A stretch of 64,000 nt of DNA from JBKDZR01 sp047971485 (GTDB taxonomy: Bacteria > Pseudomonadota > Alphaproteobacteria > Rhodobacterales > Rhodobacteraceae): assembly GCA_047971485.1 (NCBI GenBank), contig JBKDZR010000053.1, positions 1 to 64,000 on the forward strand, in the 5' to 3' direction. Every line of letters starts with the position of its first letter. Positions within the stretch are counted from its first letter, which is position 1. The position numbers and the translations under genes are program-made. The notes under the pieces are model-generated. The model did no database searches. It was not told the DNA's origin and saw nothing but the letters and a program-made list of their open reading frames with translations. Positions 30,912-39,058 of the stretch are shown one piece after another.

Positions 30912-31063
30912 GGTGGACCGAACCGTCCTTCGGCCCGGAATCAAGCCCGTAGGGCGCCGCGCCATCACTGGGGCGGCCCGCGGTCTGGCGCTGGCGCGAT
31001 TTGCTCTGCTGATGGCAACGGCTGCTTTACCCCGCACAGCCACTTCGGCAAAGGCCAGGTCTT
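30912..31063 (-). ncRNA. ssrS: Probable 6S RNA
   Basis: About 150 nt on the same strand as zapA and immediately downstream of it, the place where 6S RNA genes usually lie in proteobacteria. The sequence folds as an interrupted rod: GACC (31061-31058) pairs GGTC (30919-30916) with further GGCC/GGTT-type pairs inside; a central region on each side is largely unpaired; a distal arm has GCCATCA (31016-31010) with TGATGGC (30967-30961). This is the 6S plan of closing stem, central bubble and terminal stem. It was folded by eye, without a covariance search; the ends are approximate. Confidence 0.5.
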
Positions 31064-31072
31064 GTGGCGATC

Positions 31073-31444
31073 TCAGCCCTGCTCTTCTTCCAGTTCCTCG
31101 GCCAGCGCCTCGGCCCGGGCGGCCAGTTCGGCCAGACCGTCGCGCAACGAGGCCGGGATGACAGGCACCTCAACGCGTTCCGGAACCGGGGCGGGCATGC
31201 CTTGGTATTCGCGCAATTCCTGACGCAGGCGTTCCACCTCTTCGGCCAGACCCGCGGTGCGGTCGGCCAGCATCAGCCCCGCCATCAGCAGCATCCGCGC
31301 CTCGGGCATCCGACCCAGTTGATCGGCCATGGCCTGGGCCTCGGCATCCAGAAGCCCGGCGGCGGATTGCAGATAGGGCTGTTCCCCGTCCTGGCAGGCG
31401 ACCTCGAAATGACGGCCGCCGATGGTGATGCGAAGTTCAGGCAT
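31073..31444 (-). CDS. zapA: Cell division protein ZapA
   Basis: A 123-residue protein. The ZapA head is PELRITIGGRHFEVACQDGEQPYLQSAAGLLDAEAQAM and is followed by a coiled coil (about residues 55-120: EEVERLRQELREYQ ... ELAARAEALAEELEEEQG). ZapA cross-links FtsZ filaments at the division site. Its start overlaps the end of the upstream coiled-coil gene by 8 bp. Confidence 0.92.
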   Translation of the reverse strand: MPELRITIGGRHFEVACQDGEQPYLQSAAGLLDAEAQAMADQLGRMPEARMLLMAGLMLADRTAGLAEEVERLRQELREYQGMPAPVPERVEVPVIPASLRDGLAELAARAEALAEELEEEQG

Positions 31445-32102
31445 TGGTCATCTCTCCGGCAAGAAGGGGGCGCAACGACATCAGAACACTGTCGATCTCG
31501 GCACGGTCGGCATCGCGCGCAGCCTGCAAGGCATCCAGTTCCGCCTGCAACCCGTCATTAACCAGCGTAGCGTCAGGCAACCCCGCGGCATGGGCCTTGC
31601 GCAGCGCAGCATTGTTGCTGCGCAGTTGGGCGTTGACCCTGCGCAGCCCGTCCAATGCGCCTTCCATATCGGTCACCCGCGCCTGCAGTTCCTCAACGCG
31701 ACCATTGGCCTGAAGCCCCTGAAGACGGTCGGCGCCCTCGTGGGCCTCAAGGGCCTGACGCAGGCGATCGATCTCGGCCCGGGCCTCGGCCAGGTCATCC
31801 TGTTGCCCAGCGTCCGGGGCCGGTTGGTCCGACAAGCGCCGGATCTCGGCCTGCAGATCGACAACCTGGGCCTGGCTGTCTTCCAGCGCCTTGCCTGCGG
31901 CTTCGGCATGACTGCGCGCCGCAACCAGTTCCGCCTCGACCGCAGGATCGACAGCCGCATCACGGGCGGCGCGCAGCTCGGCCTCCAGATCCTGCGCCCG
32001 CGCCTCGGCCGCACGTCGTGCCGCAAGCTGGGCCTCGGCGGCCTGACGCAGCCGGTCCAGCGCCGTGCTCAGGCGGCGTTCGAATTCGCTTGTCTCTGCC
32101 AT
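31437..32102 (-). CDS. Coiled-coil protein in operon with zapA (ZauP-like)
   Basis: A 221-residue, Ala/Glu/Arg-rich, nearly continuous heptad protein (residues about 5-205) with no signal peptide or membrane segment. It overlaps zapA by 8 bp, so the two are translated together. In Caulobacter, zapA is co-transcribed with zauP, a coiled-coil partner that focuses the Z-ring; position and architecture fit such a role, but coiled coils give little sequence proof. The 229 bp between this gene and tkt are presumably a divergent promoter; a TTGACA lies at 32158-32163. Confidence 0.75.
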   Translation of the reverse strand: MAETSEFERRLSTALDRLRQAAEAQLAARRAAEARAQDLEAELRAARDAAVDPAVEAELVAARSHAEAAGKALEDSQAQVVDLQAEIRRLSDQPAPDAGQQDDLAEARAEIDRLRQALEAHEGADRLQGLQANGRVEELQARVTDMEGALDGLRRVNAQLRSNNAALRKAHAAGLPDATLVNDGLQAELDALQAARDADRAEIDSVLMSLRPLLAGEMTNA

Positions 32103-32331
32103 CCAACGTCCCTCTTGTGGCCAACCCGTGTGCCGTGCCGGCGCGAATCACTTTTCGTTGACACAAGCAGGTGGCGGCCCTCACGACAACCCTTGGGAAC
32201 CCTCAAGTGCCCCAAAAGCGGTGGAAAACAGCCCATTGGCTTGCACTTCCACACGCAATCGCTAAGAGGCATGGCATCGGCGCCGGCACGGGACCGGCGT
32301 CTCAACCGCCCATTTTCCGGAGCCAGCAGAC

Positions 32332-34350
32332 GTGACCATGCAACCCCTGCGCGAGCGCGACCCCGCCCATTGGATGAAAGCCGCCGCCATCCGCACCCTC
32401 ACGCTTGATGCCGTGGCCGGGGCGAATTCCGGCCATTCAGGCATGCCCATGGGTATGGCGGATGTGGCCACCGTTCTGTTCGAAAAACACCTGAAATTCG
32501 ATGCCGCCGCCCCCGGCTGGCCCGATCGCGACCGGTTCATCCTGTCGGCTGGGCATGGATCCATGCTGCTTTACAGCCTGCTCTACCTGACCGGCTATCC
32601 CGAGATGACGCTGGATCAGATCAAGGCCTTCCGCCAGTGGGGGGCGCGCACGGCAGGCCATCCCGAATACGGCCACGCCCCGGGGATCGAGACCACCACC
32701 GGCCCGCTGGGTCAGGGGATCGGCACGGCAGTGGGCTTTGCCCTGGCCGAGGAAATCCTGCGCGCCCGCTATGGCAAGAAGATCGTCGATCACTACACCT
32801 ATTGCATGGCGGGCGATGGCTGCCTGATGGAAGGGATCAGCCAGGAGGCCATCGCGCTGGCCGGACGTCAGGAATTGTCCAGGCTGATCGTACTTTGGGA
32901 CGACAACGGCATCACCATCGACGGGCGGGTGGGTCTGTCCGACACCACCGACCAAATCGCGCGGTTCAAGGCCTCGGGCTGGTCTGTCTTCGAATGCGAC
33001 GGCCACAACCCCGAAGACATCGACGAGGCCCTGACCGCCGCCAAGCGGACCTCGAAACCTGCGCTGATCGCCTGCAAGACCCATATCGCCCTGGGATCCA
33101 GCGCCCAGGACACATCCAAGGGGCATGGCGCACTGACCGACGCCAAACTGATCGCCGACACCAAGGCCGCCTATGGCACGCCCTGGGGCGCCTATGAGGT
33201 GCCCGCCGACATCAAGGCCCAGTGGGAGGCCATCGGCCAGCGCGGCGCGGCGGCCCATGCCGACTGGATCGACCGGCTGGCGGCACTGTCCACGGCCAAG
33301 CAAAAGGAATTCGCCCGGATCATGGCCGGCGAGACACCGAAAAAGCTGTCCTCGACCATCCGCGCCCTGAAAAAGCAGTTGGCCGAAACCCAGCCCAAGG
33401 TTGCCACCCGCAAAGCCAGCGAAATGACGCTGGAGGTGATCAACGCGATCATGCCGGAAACGGTTGGCGGTTCGGCCGACCTGACCGGATCCAACAACAC
33501 AAAGACCGGTGGCATGGGCGTGCATGAGCCCGGCAACCGGGGCGGTCGCTATATCCATTATGGTATCCGTGAACATGAGATGGCGGCCGCGATGAACGGC
33601 ATGGCACTGCATGGCGGCATCCGGCCCTATGGCGGCACCTTCATGTGCTTCACCGATTATGCCCGCCCAGCCATGCGCCTGTCGGCCCTGATGAAGCAGC
33701 CCGTGGTCTATGTGATGACCCATGATTCCATCGGGCTGGGTGAGGACGGACCAACCCACCAGCCGGTGGAGCACCTGGCCATGATGCGCGCTACACCGAA
33801 CACCACCGTGATCCGCCCCGCCGATGTGACGGAAACCGCCGAGGCCTGGGAAATCGCGCTGGAAGATCGCGAAACCCCCACCGTTCTGGCCCTGTCACGG
33901 CAGAACCTGCCCGCCGTGCGGACCGAGTTCAAGACCAAGAACCTGACCCGCCAGGGTGCATATGTGCTGGCCGAGGCCGGATCCAAGCGCCGGGCGATCC
34001 TGCTGGCCACCGGATCTGAGGTATCGGTGGCACTGGCCGCGCGGGACATTCTGGAGGCCGAGGGCATCGGCACCCGGGTCGTGTCCATGCCGTCCTGGGA
34101 ACTGTTCGCCCAACAGGAAGACAGCTATCGCCGCCGGGTCCTGCCCGCCGGTGCCGTGCGCGTAGCCATTGAGGCCGGGGTGCGTCAGGGCTGGGATCGC
34201 TGGCTGATGGGCGAACGCGGCCGGGCCGAGAAGGCCGGGTTCATCGGCATGCACGATTTCGGCCAATCCGCACCGGCCGAAACCCTCTATGAGGAACTGG
34301 ACATCACCGCCGAGGCCACCGCCGCCGAGGTCCGCCGTCTGCTCGGCTGA
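32332..34350 (+). CDS. tkt: Transketolase
   Basis: A 672-residue ThDP enzyme. It has [29 protein letters not shown] at the N-terminus, the ThDP motif [13 protein letters not shown]...DDN (about residues 162-190), the pyrimidine-domain [18 protein letters not shown], and [11 protein letters not shown] at 32332 has GGAG 9 nt upstream; ATG at 32338 is an alternative two codons in. It moves two-carbon units in the pentose phosphate pathway and lies upstream of two gap genes. Confidence 0.96.
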   Translation: MTMQPLRERDPAHWMKAAAIRTLTLDAVAGANSGHSGMPMGMADVATVLFEKHLKFDAAAPGWPDRDRFILSAGHGSMLLYSLLYLTGYPEMTLDQIKAFRQWGARTAGHPEYGHAPGIETTTGPLGQGIGTAVGFALAEEILRARYGKKIVDHYTYCMAGDGCLMEGISQEAIALAGRQELSRLIVLWDDNGITIDGRVGLSDTTDQIARFKASGWSVFECDGHNPEDIDEALTAAKRTSKPALIACKTHIALGSSAQDTSKGHGALTDAKLIADTKAAYGTPWGAYEVPADIKAQWEAIGQRGAAAHADWIDRLAALSTAKQKEFARIMAGETPKKLSSTIRALKKQLAETQPKVATRKASEMTLEVINAIMPETVGGSADLTGSNNTKTGGMGVHEPGNRGGRYIHYGIREHEMAAAMNGMALHGGIRPYGGTFMCFTDYARPAMRLSALMKQPVVYVMTHDSIGLGEDGPTHQPVEHLAMMRATPNTTVIRPADVTETAEAWEIALEDRETPTVLALSRQNLPAVRTEFKTKNLTRQGAYVLAEAGSKRRAILLATGSEVSVALAARDILEAEGIGTRVVSMPSWELFAQQEDSYRRRVLPAGAVRVAIEAGVRQGWDRWLMGERGRAEKAGFIGMHDFGQSAPAETLYEELDITAEATAAEVRRLLG

Positions 34351-34465
34351 CAGAATCGGTTAACGCCGCCACAAACGCCTCGGCCCCCTCGGGCCGGGCA
34401 AAACCCGGGGATGCGGGCCCTGGCATGGGAAATCTCGGCTGAATCCTGCCCCCGGCCCGCATCCG

Positions 34466-34495
34466 TTTGCGCTAACTGAAAAGTTTTGCGCTAAC
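34466..34495. promoter_or_regulatory. Tandem TTTGCGCTAAC repeats upstream of gap (first copy)
   Basis: The 11-mer TTTGCGCTAAC occurs exactly at 34466-34476 and 34485-34495 (19-bp period), about 85 nt before the gap start codon. GCGCTAAC is half of the LacI-family-type palindrome GTTAGCGCTAAC. A related site lies upstream of the second gap gene. Confidence 0.5.
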
Positions 34496-34579
34496 ATTAT
34501 GAAACAGAAGGTTTTTCAGACTTTCTGGACAGCCCCCACTTCTGTATACAGACGGCGAATGAAGGTGCGAGGGGCGGAT

Positions 34580-35584
34580 ATGACAGTCACGATTGGGATT
34601 AACGGTTTTGGACGGATCGGGCGGTCTACACTGGCCCATATCGCCGAAAGCGGGCGCAACGATGTACAGGTGGTCAAGATCAACGCCACCGGCCCGATTG
34701 AGACAAACGCCCATTTGCTGCGCTATGACAGTGTGCACGGCCGCTTTGGTGGCGATGTAATAGTTGACGGCGACACGCTGGATCTGGGCCGCGGTCCGAT
34801 CAAGGTGTTCTCGACCTATGATCCCAAGGAACTGGACTGGTCGGGGGTCGATGTGGTGCTGGAATGCACCGGCAAGTTCAACGCCCGCGACAAGGCCGCC
34901 GTTCACCTGGATCAGGGCGCCAAGCGCGTGCTGGTGTCCGCCCCGGCCAAGAATGCCGACAAGACCATCGTCTTCGGCGTCAACCACCGGGAATTGCTGG
35001 CCGAACACAAGGTCGTCTCCAACGGGTCGTGCACCACCAACTGTCTGGCACCGCTGGTCAAGGTGCTGAACGACGCCATCGGCATTGAGCGCGGCATCAT
35101 GACCACGATTCATTCCTATACCGGCGACCAGCCCACACTGGACCGCCGCCACAAGGATCTGTATCGCGCCCGTGCCGCCGCCATGGCCATGATCCCCACT
35201 TCGACCGGCGCGGCCAAAGCCCTGAAAGAGGTGCTGCCCGAAATGGCCGGCAAGCTGGACGGATCCGCCATCCGCGTGCCGACACCGAATGTCTCAGCCG
35301 TGGATCTGACCTTCGAGGCCGGCAAGGACGTGACCGTCGCCGACATCAATGAAGTCGTCCGCGCCGCTGCGGCGGGCCAGATGGGATCGGTTCTGGCCTA
35401 TGATCCCGAACCGAAGGTCTCGATCGACTTCAACCACACGGTCCATTCCTCGATCTTCGCCCCTGACCAGACCAAGGTTGTCGGACGCCGGACCGTCCGG
35501 GTTTTGGCCTGGTATGACAACGAATGGGGCTTTTCCGCGCGCATGGCCGATGTAGCCGGGGCCATGGGGCGTCTTATCGACTGA
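34580..35584 (+). CDS. gap: Type I glyceraldehyde-3-phosphate dehydrogenase (first copy, possibly NADP-preferring)
   Basis: A 334-residue GAPDH with NAD-fold INGFGRIGR (residues 7-15), active-site C151 in SNGSCTTNC, H178 in TIHSYTGDQ, and WYDNEWGFS. The cofactor-specificity segment reads KINATGP: the Asp that holds the adenosine ribose in NAD enzymes is Ala36 here, and residues 189-190 are Arg-Arg (LDRRHKDL). Both features suggest NADP can be accepted, as in gluconeogenic GapB-type enzymes; this is inference. The ATG at 34580 follows GAGGGG. Confidence 0.94.
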   Translation: MTVTIGINGFGRIGRSTLAHIAESGRNDVQVVKINATGPIETNAHLLRYDSVHGRFGGDVIVDGDTLDLGRGPIKVFSTYDPKELDWSGVDVVLECTGKFNARDKAAVHLDQGAKRVLVSAPAKNADKTIVFGVNHRELLAEHKVVSNGSCTTNCLAPLVKVLNDAIGIERGIMTTIHSYTGDQPTLDRRHKDLYRARAAAMAMIPTSTGAAKALKEVLPEMAGKLDGSAIRVPTPNVSAVDLTFEAGKDVTVADINEVVRAAAAGQMGSVLAYDPEPKVSIDFNHTVHSSIFAPDQTKVVGRRTVRVLAWYDNEWGFSARMADVAGAMGRLID

Positions 35585-35631
35585 AGATCCGGGCCACCTT
35601 TTTGGCCCGCCCCATCCGAAACGATCCTCTC

Positions 35632-35656
35632 ACGGCGCGGCTTTCCGCGCCGTTTT
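35632..35656 (+). terminator. Rho-independent terminator after first gap
   Basis: ACGGCGCGG pairs CCGCGCCGT (9 bp, CTTT loop) and is followed by TTT. A second, smaller hairpin, GGGCCA/TGGCCC, lies at 35591-35608. Confidence 0.75.
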
Positions 35657-35686
35657 CGTGTGTGCGCCGCATAGCTCAGCCTCCAT

Positions 35687-35698
35687 GTTAGCGCTACC
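35687..35698. promoter_or_regulatory. GTTAGCGCTA operator-like site upstream of second gap
   Basis: GTTAGCGCTA matches, in inverted orientation, the GCGCTAAC core repeated upstream of the first gap gene. It lies between the terminator and the second gap start, in the expected promoter region. Confidence 0.4.
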
Positions 35699-35806
35699 AA
35701 CTGCGTACTCCTACGGATAGGGTGCCCCTGCGGATACGGCGATTCGGCCCCAAGCCTTCGGTCGCCGCCCCTTTCAGCCCCATGATGACGCGCCCCGGAG
35801 GTTCCA

Positions 35807-36808
35807 ATGACCGTAAAACTTGCCATTAACGGATTCGGCCGCATTGGCCGCAACATCCTGCGCGCCATCGCCGAAACCGGCCGCACGGATATCGAGGTCG
35901 TGGCGATCAACGATCTGGGTCCTGTTGCGACCAATGCGCATCTGCTGAAATATGACAGCGTCCACGGCCGCTTTCCCGGCAAGATCAGCATCGGCGATGA
36001 TTGCATTGATATCGGCCAGGGCAAGATCCGGGTCACCGCCCTGCGCGATCCCGCGGCCCTGCCCTGGGACGGAGTCGATGTGGCACTGGAATGCAGTGGC
36101 CAGTTCACCGATCGGGACAAGGCCGCCCGTCATCTGGAAAACGGATCCAGACGGGTTCTTGTCTCGGCCCCGGCCAGCGGCGCGGACAAGACCATCGTCT
36201 ATGGCGTGAACCAGACCACCCTGACCGCCAAAGATCTGGTGGTCTCCAACGCGTCCTGCACCACCAACTGCCTGGCCCCGGTGGCCAAGGTGCTGCATGA
36301 CGCACTGGGGATCGAATGGGGGTTCATGACCACGATCCACTCCTACACCGGCGACCAGCCAACGCTGGACACGCTGCACAAGGATCTCTATCGCGCGCGC
36401 GCGGCGGCCATGTCGATGATCCCCACCTCAACCGGCGCCGCCAAGGCGGTGGGCCTTGTCCTGCCGGATCTGAACGGCAGGCTGGACGGGGTTGCCATCC
36501 GCGTGCCCACGCCCAACGTCTCGGCCGTCGATCTGGTCTTTCAGGCCAGCCGCGATACCAGCGCCGACGAGATCAACACCACCCTGCGCGCCGCCGCCGA
36601 GGGCCCCATGGCCGGCATCCTGGGCTTCACCGACGAACAGCTGGTGTCGATGGATATCAATCACGACCCCCGTTCCTCGGTGTTCCACGCTGATCAGACC
36701 AAAGTCATGAACGGACGGAACTGCCGGATCCTCAGTTGGTACGATAATGAATGGGGGTTTTCGAACCGGATGCTGGATACAGCGGCGGCGATGGCCCGGC
36801 TGATCTGA
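35807..36808 (+). CDS. gap: Type I glyceraldehyde-3-phosphate dehydrogenase (second copy)
   Basis: A 333-residue GAPDH with [10 protein letters not shown]151 in SNASCTTNC and [12 protein letters not shown]. Unlike its upstream paralogue it keeps the NAD-type Asp (AINDLGP, D36) and has TL at residues 189-190. It is therefore the likely glycolytic NAD-dependent enzyme. A GGAGG ribosome site precedes the ATG. It has its own upstream region with an operator-like site after a terminator, so it is probably expressed independently. Confidence 0.95.
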   Translation: MTVKLAINGFGRIGRNILRAIAETGRTDIEVVAINDLGPVATNAHLLKYDSVHGRFPGKISIGDDCIDIGQGKIRVTALRDPAALPWDGVDVALECSGQFTDRDKAARHLENGSRRVLVSAPASGADKTIVYGVNQTTLTAKDLVVSNASCTTNCLAPVAKVLHDALGIEWGFMTTIHSYTGDQPTLDTLHKDLYRARAAAMSMIPTSTGAAKAVGLVLPDLNGRLDGVAIRVPTPNVSAVDLVFQASRDTSADEINTTLRAAAEGPMAGILGFTDEQLVSMDINHDPRSSVFHADQTKVMNGRNCRILSWYDNEWGFSNRMLDTAAAMARLI

Positions 36809-36814
36809 GGCCCG

Positions 36815-37612
36815 TTACCCGCCGCAGGCCGGCACCGGGCCATCTGCAACTTCCCGTGCCAGCAGACGGGCCAGCGCTGGTTCCGAGATCACCCCCAGCA
36901 CCACGGTCCGTCCCAGCACCAGCCCCGGTGTCCCTGAAATCCCGAAGATTCGGGCAAGGGCTGCACTGTCGCCCAGATCCCTGGCCACGGCAGGCCCCGT
37001 CATATCAGCTGCCAGGCGATCCGGATCCAGCCCCACCCCTTCAGCCAGGGTGGCGATATAGGCCGGTGTCATCTGAAACCGTGCCCGATCAAGCCGCCGA
37101 TGAAACGCGTCATAGGCTCCCTGGCGTTTCGCCGCCAAGGCAGCCTGCGCGGCCAGGACGGAATCCGGGCCCAGCAAGGGCAGCTCATGCCACTGGAGGC
37201 GCAAGGCCCCGCCGGCCCCGGCCTCCAGCCGGCGCAAATGCCCGCCCAGAACCCGGCAGAACGGGCAGTTGTAATCGGTGAAATAGGCTGCTGGCACGAT
37301 CCCCTCGGGTGCCGGTCCGCCAAAAAGCGCAGCGCACAGATCGTCGGGTGGCGCAGCCACGTCCTGCGCCCCGCCCCCCATGCCCAGGAACGGGTCAACC
37401 CCGCCGGACGCCCTGCCTTGCCCGGCCAGGCGGCGAAATCCAGGTGGCTGGGACAGCGGCGCGAAGGCAAGATCCGGGGACAGGGCCACGCGCACCTGCG
37501 GCAGCCCCCAACGCAGCCCGGCAACCCCGCCCAGACCGGCAAGCGCCAGTCCGCCCCATCCCAGCATCCGCCGCCGGCCGTTCGATATCGGATCCATCCC
37601 CATCGTGGTCAA
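36815..37612 (-). CDS. DsbA-family thiol oxidoreductase (thioredoxin fold), exported
   Basis: A 265-residue protein. NGRRRMLGWGGLALAGLGGVAG is a twin-arginine/hydrophobic N-terminal signal or anchor. The thioredoxin-fold active site is FTDYNCPFCRVL, with cis-Pro in SGTPGLVLG. It probably handles disulphides in the periplasm. I favour the TTG at 37612: GAGG lies 5 nt upstream and the TTG overlaps a preceding micro-ORF stop as TTGA. ATG codons at 37603 and 37597 are alternatives. It converges on the second gap gene with 6 bp between. Confidence 0.85.
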   Translation of the reverse strand: MTTMGMDPISNGRRRMLGWGGLALAGLGGVAGLRWGLPQVRVALSPDLAFAPLSQPPGFRRLAGQGRASGGVDPFLGMGGGAQDVAAPPDDLCAALFGGPAPEGIVPAAYFTDYNCPFCRVLGGHLRRLEAGAGGALRLQWHELPLLGPDSVLAAQAALAAKRQGAYDAFHRRLDRARFQMTPAYIATLAEGVGLDPDRLAADMTGPAVARDLGDSAALARIFGISGTPGLVLGRTVVLGVISEPALARLLAREVADGPVPACGG

Positions 37613-37686
37613 CCCAGCCTCTGGCGGACTCCGGCAAGGATCGCAGCCGCGATCAGGGCCCGGCGGGTTTCATCCGTTTCAGTCAT
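37609..37686 (-). CDS. Micro-ORF (25 aa) overlapping the dsbA-like start
   Basis: The frame begins MTETDETRRALIAAAILAGV and ends in the TGA of the TTGA that holds the next gene's start. Its own ATG overlaps the stop of the 30-aa ORF upstream as ATGA. It has an acidic N-terminus and an Ala/Leu-rich amphipathic helix. No family is recognised. The double overlap argues for real, coupled translation. Confidence 0.42.
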   Translation of the reverse strand: MTETDETRRALIAAAILAGVRQRLG

Positions 37687-37775
37687 GGCAGGGCTTCCTT
37701 GTCGGTCACGTTCATTCCGATGATGGCGAACAGGCCGGCCCATATCACGAAAACAAATTGTGAAGAGTGCCGCAT
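37683..37775 (-). CDS. Micro-ORF (30 aa), predicted single-span membrane peptide
   Basis: It begins MRHSSQ, has one hydrophobic span (FVFVIWAGLFAIIGM, residues 7-21) and a charged tail NVTDKEALP. AGAAG lies a few nt before the ATG, in an AT-rich promoter-like stretch (37741-37800). Its stop overlaps the next micro-ORF start (ATGA). Function unknown; it could be a small membrane subunit acting with the DsbA-like protein. Confidence 0.42.
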   Translation of the reverse strand: MRHSSQFVFVIWAGLFAIIGMNVTDKEALP

Positions 37776-37804
37776 ATTCTTCTGTTTTTATTGAATATCG
37801 AAAA

Positions 37805-39058
37805 TCACCCCTGTCCCTTCCACGGCACCAACCGGCGCTCGGCCCAGCGGATCAGCAGATCAATGCCATAGCCGATCCCGCCGATCAGGGCGATTCCCAG
37901 GATCACCACATCGGTCATCTGGAACTTGGAAGCGGCAATGATCATCATCCCCGCCCCCTTTTGGGCCGCGACCAGTTCGGCGGCCACCACCGTCCCCCAG
38001 CACACCCCCATTGCGACACGCGCACCGGTGAAGATCTCGGGCAGGCTGTTGGGTACGATGACATGACGCAGGATCTGCCTGCGACTGGCCCCAAGCGACA
38101 AGGCCGCGCGCAGCTTGGACACCGGGATCCCCGAAACCCCGGCCCGCGCCGCGATGATCATGATCCACAGGGCGGCAAGAAACAGCAAAACAATTTTGCC
38201 GGTTTCCCAGATTCCGAACCAGATGATCACCAGCGGGATCAACGCCAATGGCGGGACCGGGCGCATGAATTCCACGACAGGATCGAACCAGCCGCGCACC
38301 CAGCCCGACAGGCCCATCGCATAGCCCAACGGGATCCCCAGCAGTGATCCCAGCGAAAATCCCGCGATCACCCGCCACAGCGACCAGCCCAGATGCTCCC
38401 ATAACGACACGTTTTGAAACCCGTTACGCGCGACATCCAGAAGGCGCAGGGCGACGGTCTCGGGGGCCGGCAACCAGATCGGTTCGATCCGCCATCCCCG
38501 GTCCGGCATGAAGCTCAGCGTCCCCTTCGGCGTCATCCCGACCCGCCCGTCAGCAACCATGACCTGCCCCCCCGGGGCGATCGGCTGACCATCAACGGCA
38601 ATGACACGATAGCCCGCGGCCTGTCCGCCAACGTCATTGCCCGCCACCCGGATCAGCCCGGACCGCCAGGCCGCGATGGTTGCGGCGTCATCGCGGGCGA
38701 AACCGGACCCCGGCACGACCTGCGGCATCCGGGGCGCGGCCCCAAGCGCATGCACATGCACCCGAACGGTGGCCTGATCAGTCATCCCCGCCGCATTACG
38801 CGCCGTATAGGTAAACGCGGTCAGGCCGGTGAAGGGCCCCGGCACATGCACGGGCACCAGCCGCGATCCGGTAAACGCCCCCCAGATCAGACAGACGGTC
38901 AGCACGGACAGAACCGAGGCTAGCCGGTCGGGCCTCACCGCAGCTTCCTCGCCGAAGGTTGTCGCCCCGGGCGCAGCCGGTCCCCGGCGTTTCCGCAACA
39001 GGACAACACCGGCCCAGGCCACCGTGAAGATCCCGATGTAGACCAAGGCAACGATCAT
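37805..39058 (-). CDS. TauC/SsuC-type ABC transporter permease with Ig-like insert
   Basis: A 417-residue protein. The C-terminal half (about residues 215-410) is a normal NitT/TauT permease with the EAA loop LRAALSLGASRRQILRHVIVP. The N-terminal half has two membrane segments (about 3-20 and 48-65) and then about 130 residues resembling bacterial Ig/cadherin-like repeats: FTYTARNAAGMTDQATVRVHV and AVDGQPIAPGGQVMVADGRVGMTPKGTLSFMPDRGW. E. coli TauC has about 275 residues, so this is a substantial extension, probably periplasmic. It overlaps the ATPase gene as ATGA. Confidence 0.88.
   Translation of the reverse strand: MIVALVYIGIFTVAWAGVVLLRKRRGPAAPGATTFGEEAAVRPDRLASVLSVLTVCLIWGAFTGSRLVPVHVPGPFTGLTAFTYTARNAAGMTDQATVRVHVHALGAAPRMPQVVPGSGFARDDAATIAAWRSGLIRVAGNDVGGQAAGYRVIAVDGQPIAPGGQVMVADGRVGMTPKGTLSFMPDRGWRIEPIWLPAPETVALRLLDVARNGFQNVSLWEHLGWSLWRVIAGFSLGSLLGIPLGYAMGLSGWVRGWFDPVVEFMRPVPPLALIPLVIIWFGIWETGKIVLLFLAALWIMIIAARAGVSGIPVSKLRAALSLGASRRQILRHVIVPNSLPEIFTGARVAMGVCWGTVVAAELVAAQKGAGMMIIAASKFQMTDVVILGIALIGGIGYGIDLLIRWAERRLVPWKGQG

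Noticed and set aside
30703..31161. A 152-codon plus-strand frame across the 6S candidate and the end of zapA.
   Set aside because: It has no ribosome site, its composition is not protein-like, and it covers a likely structural RNA and a real gene end.
32437..33774. A long antisense open frame (over 400 codons) opposite transketolase; similar ones lie opposite valS (60564-61892), the amidase/oxidase genes and the PotB-like permease.
   Set aside because: They mirror the third-position GC of the real genes, have repetitive His/Gln/Gly/Arg-rich composition, lack ribosome sites and resemble no protein.
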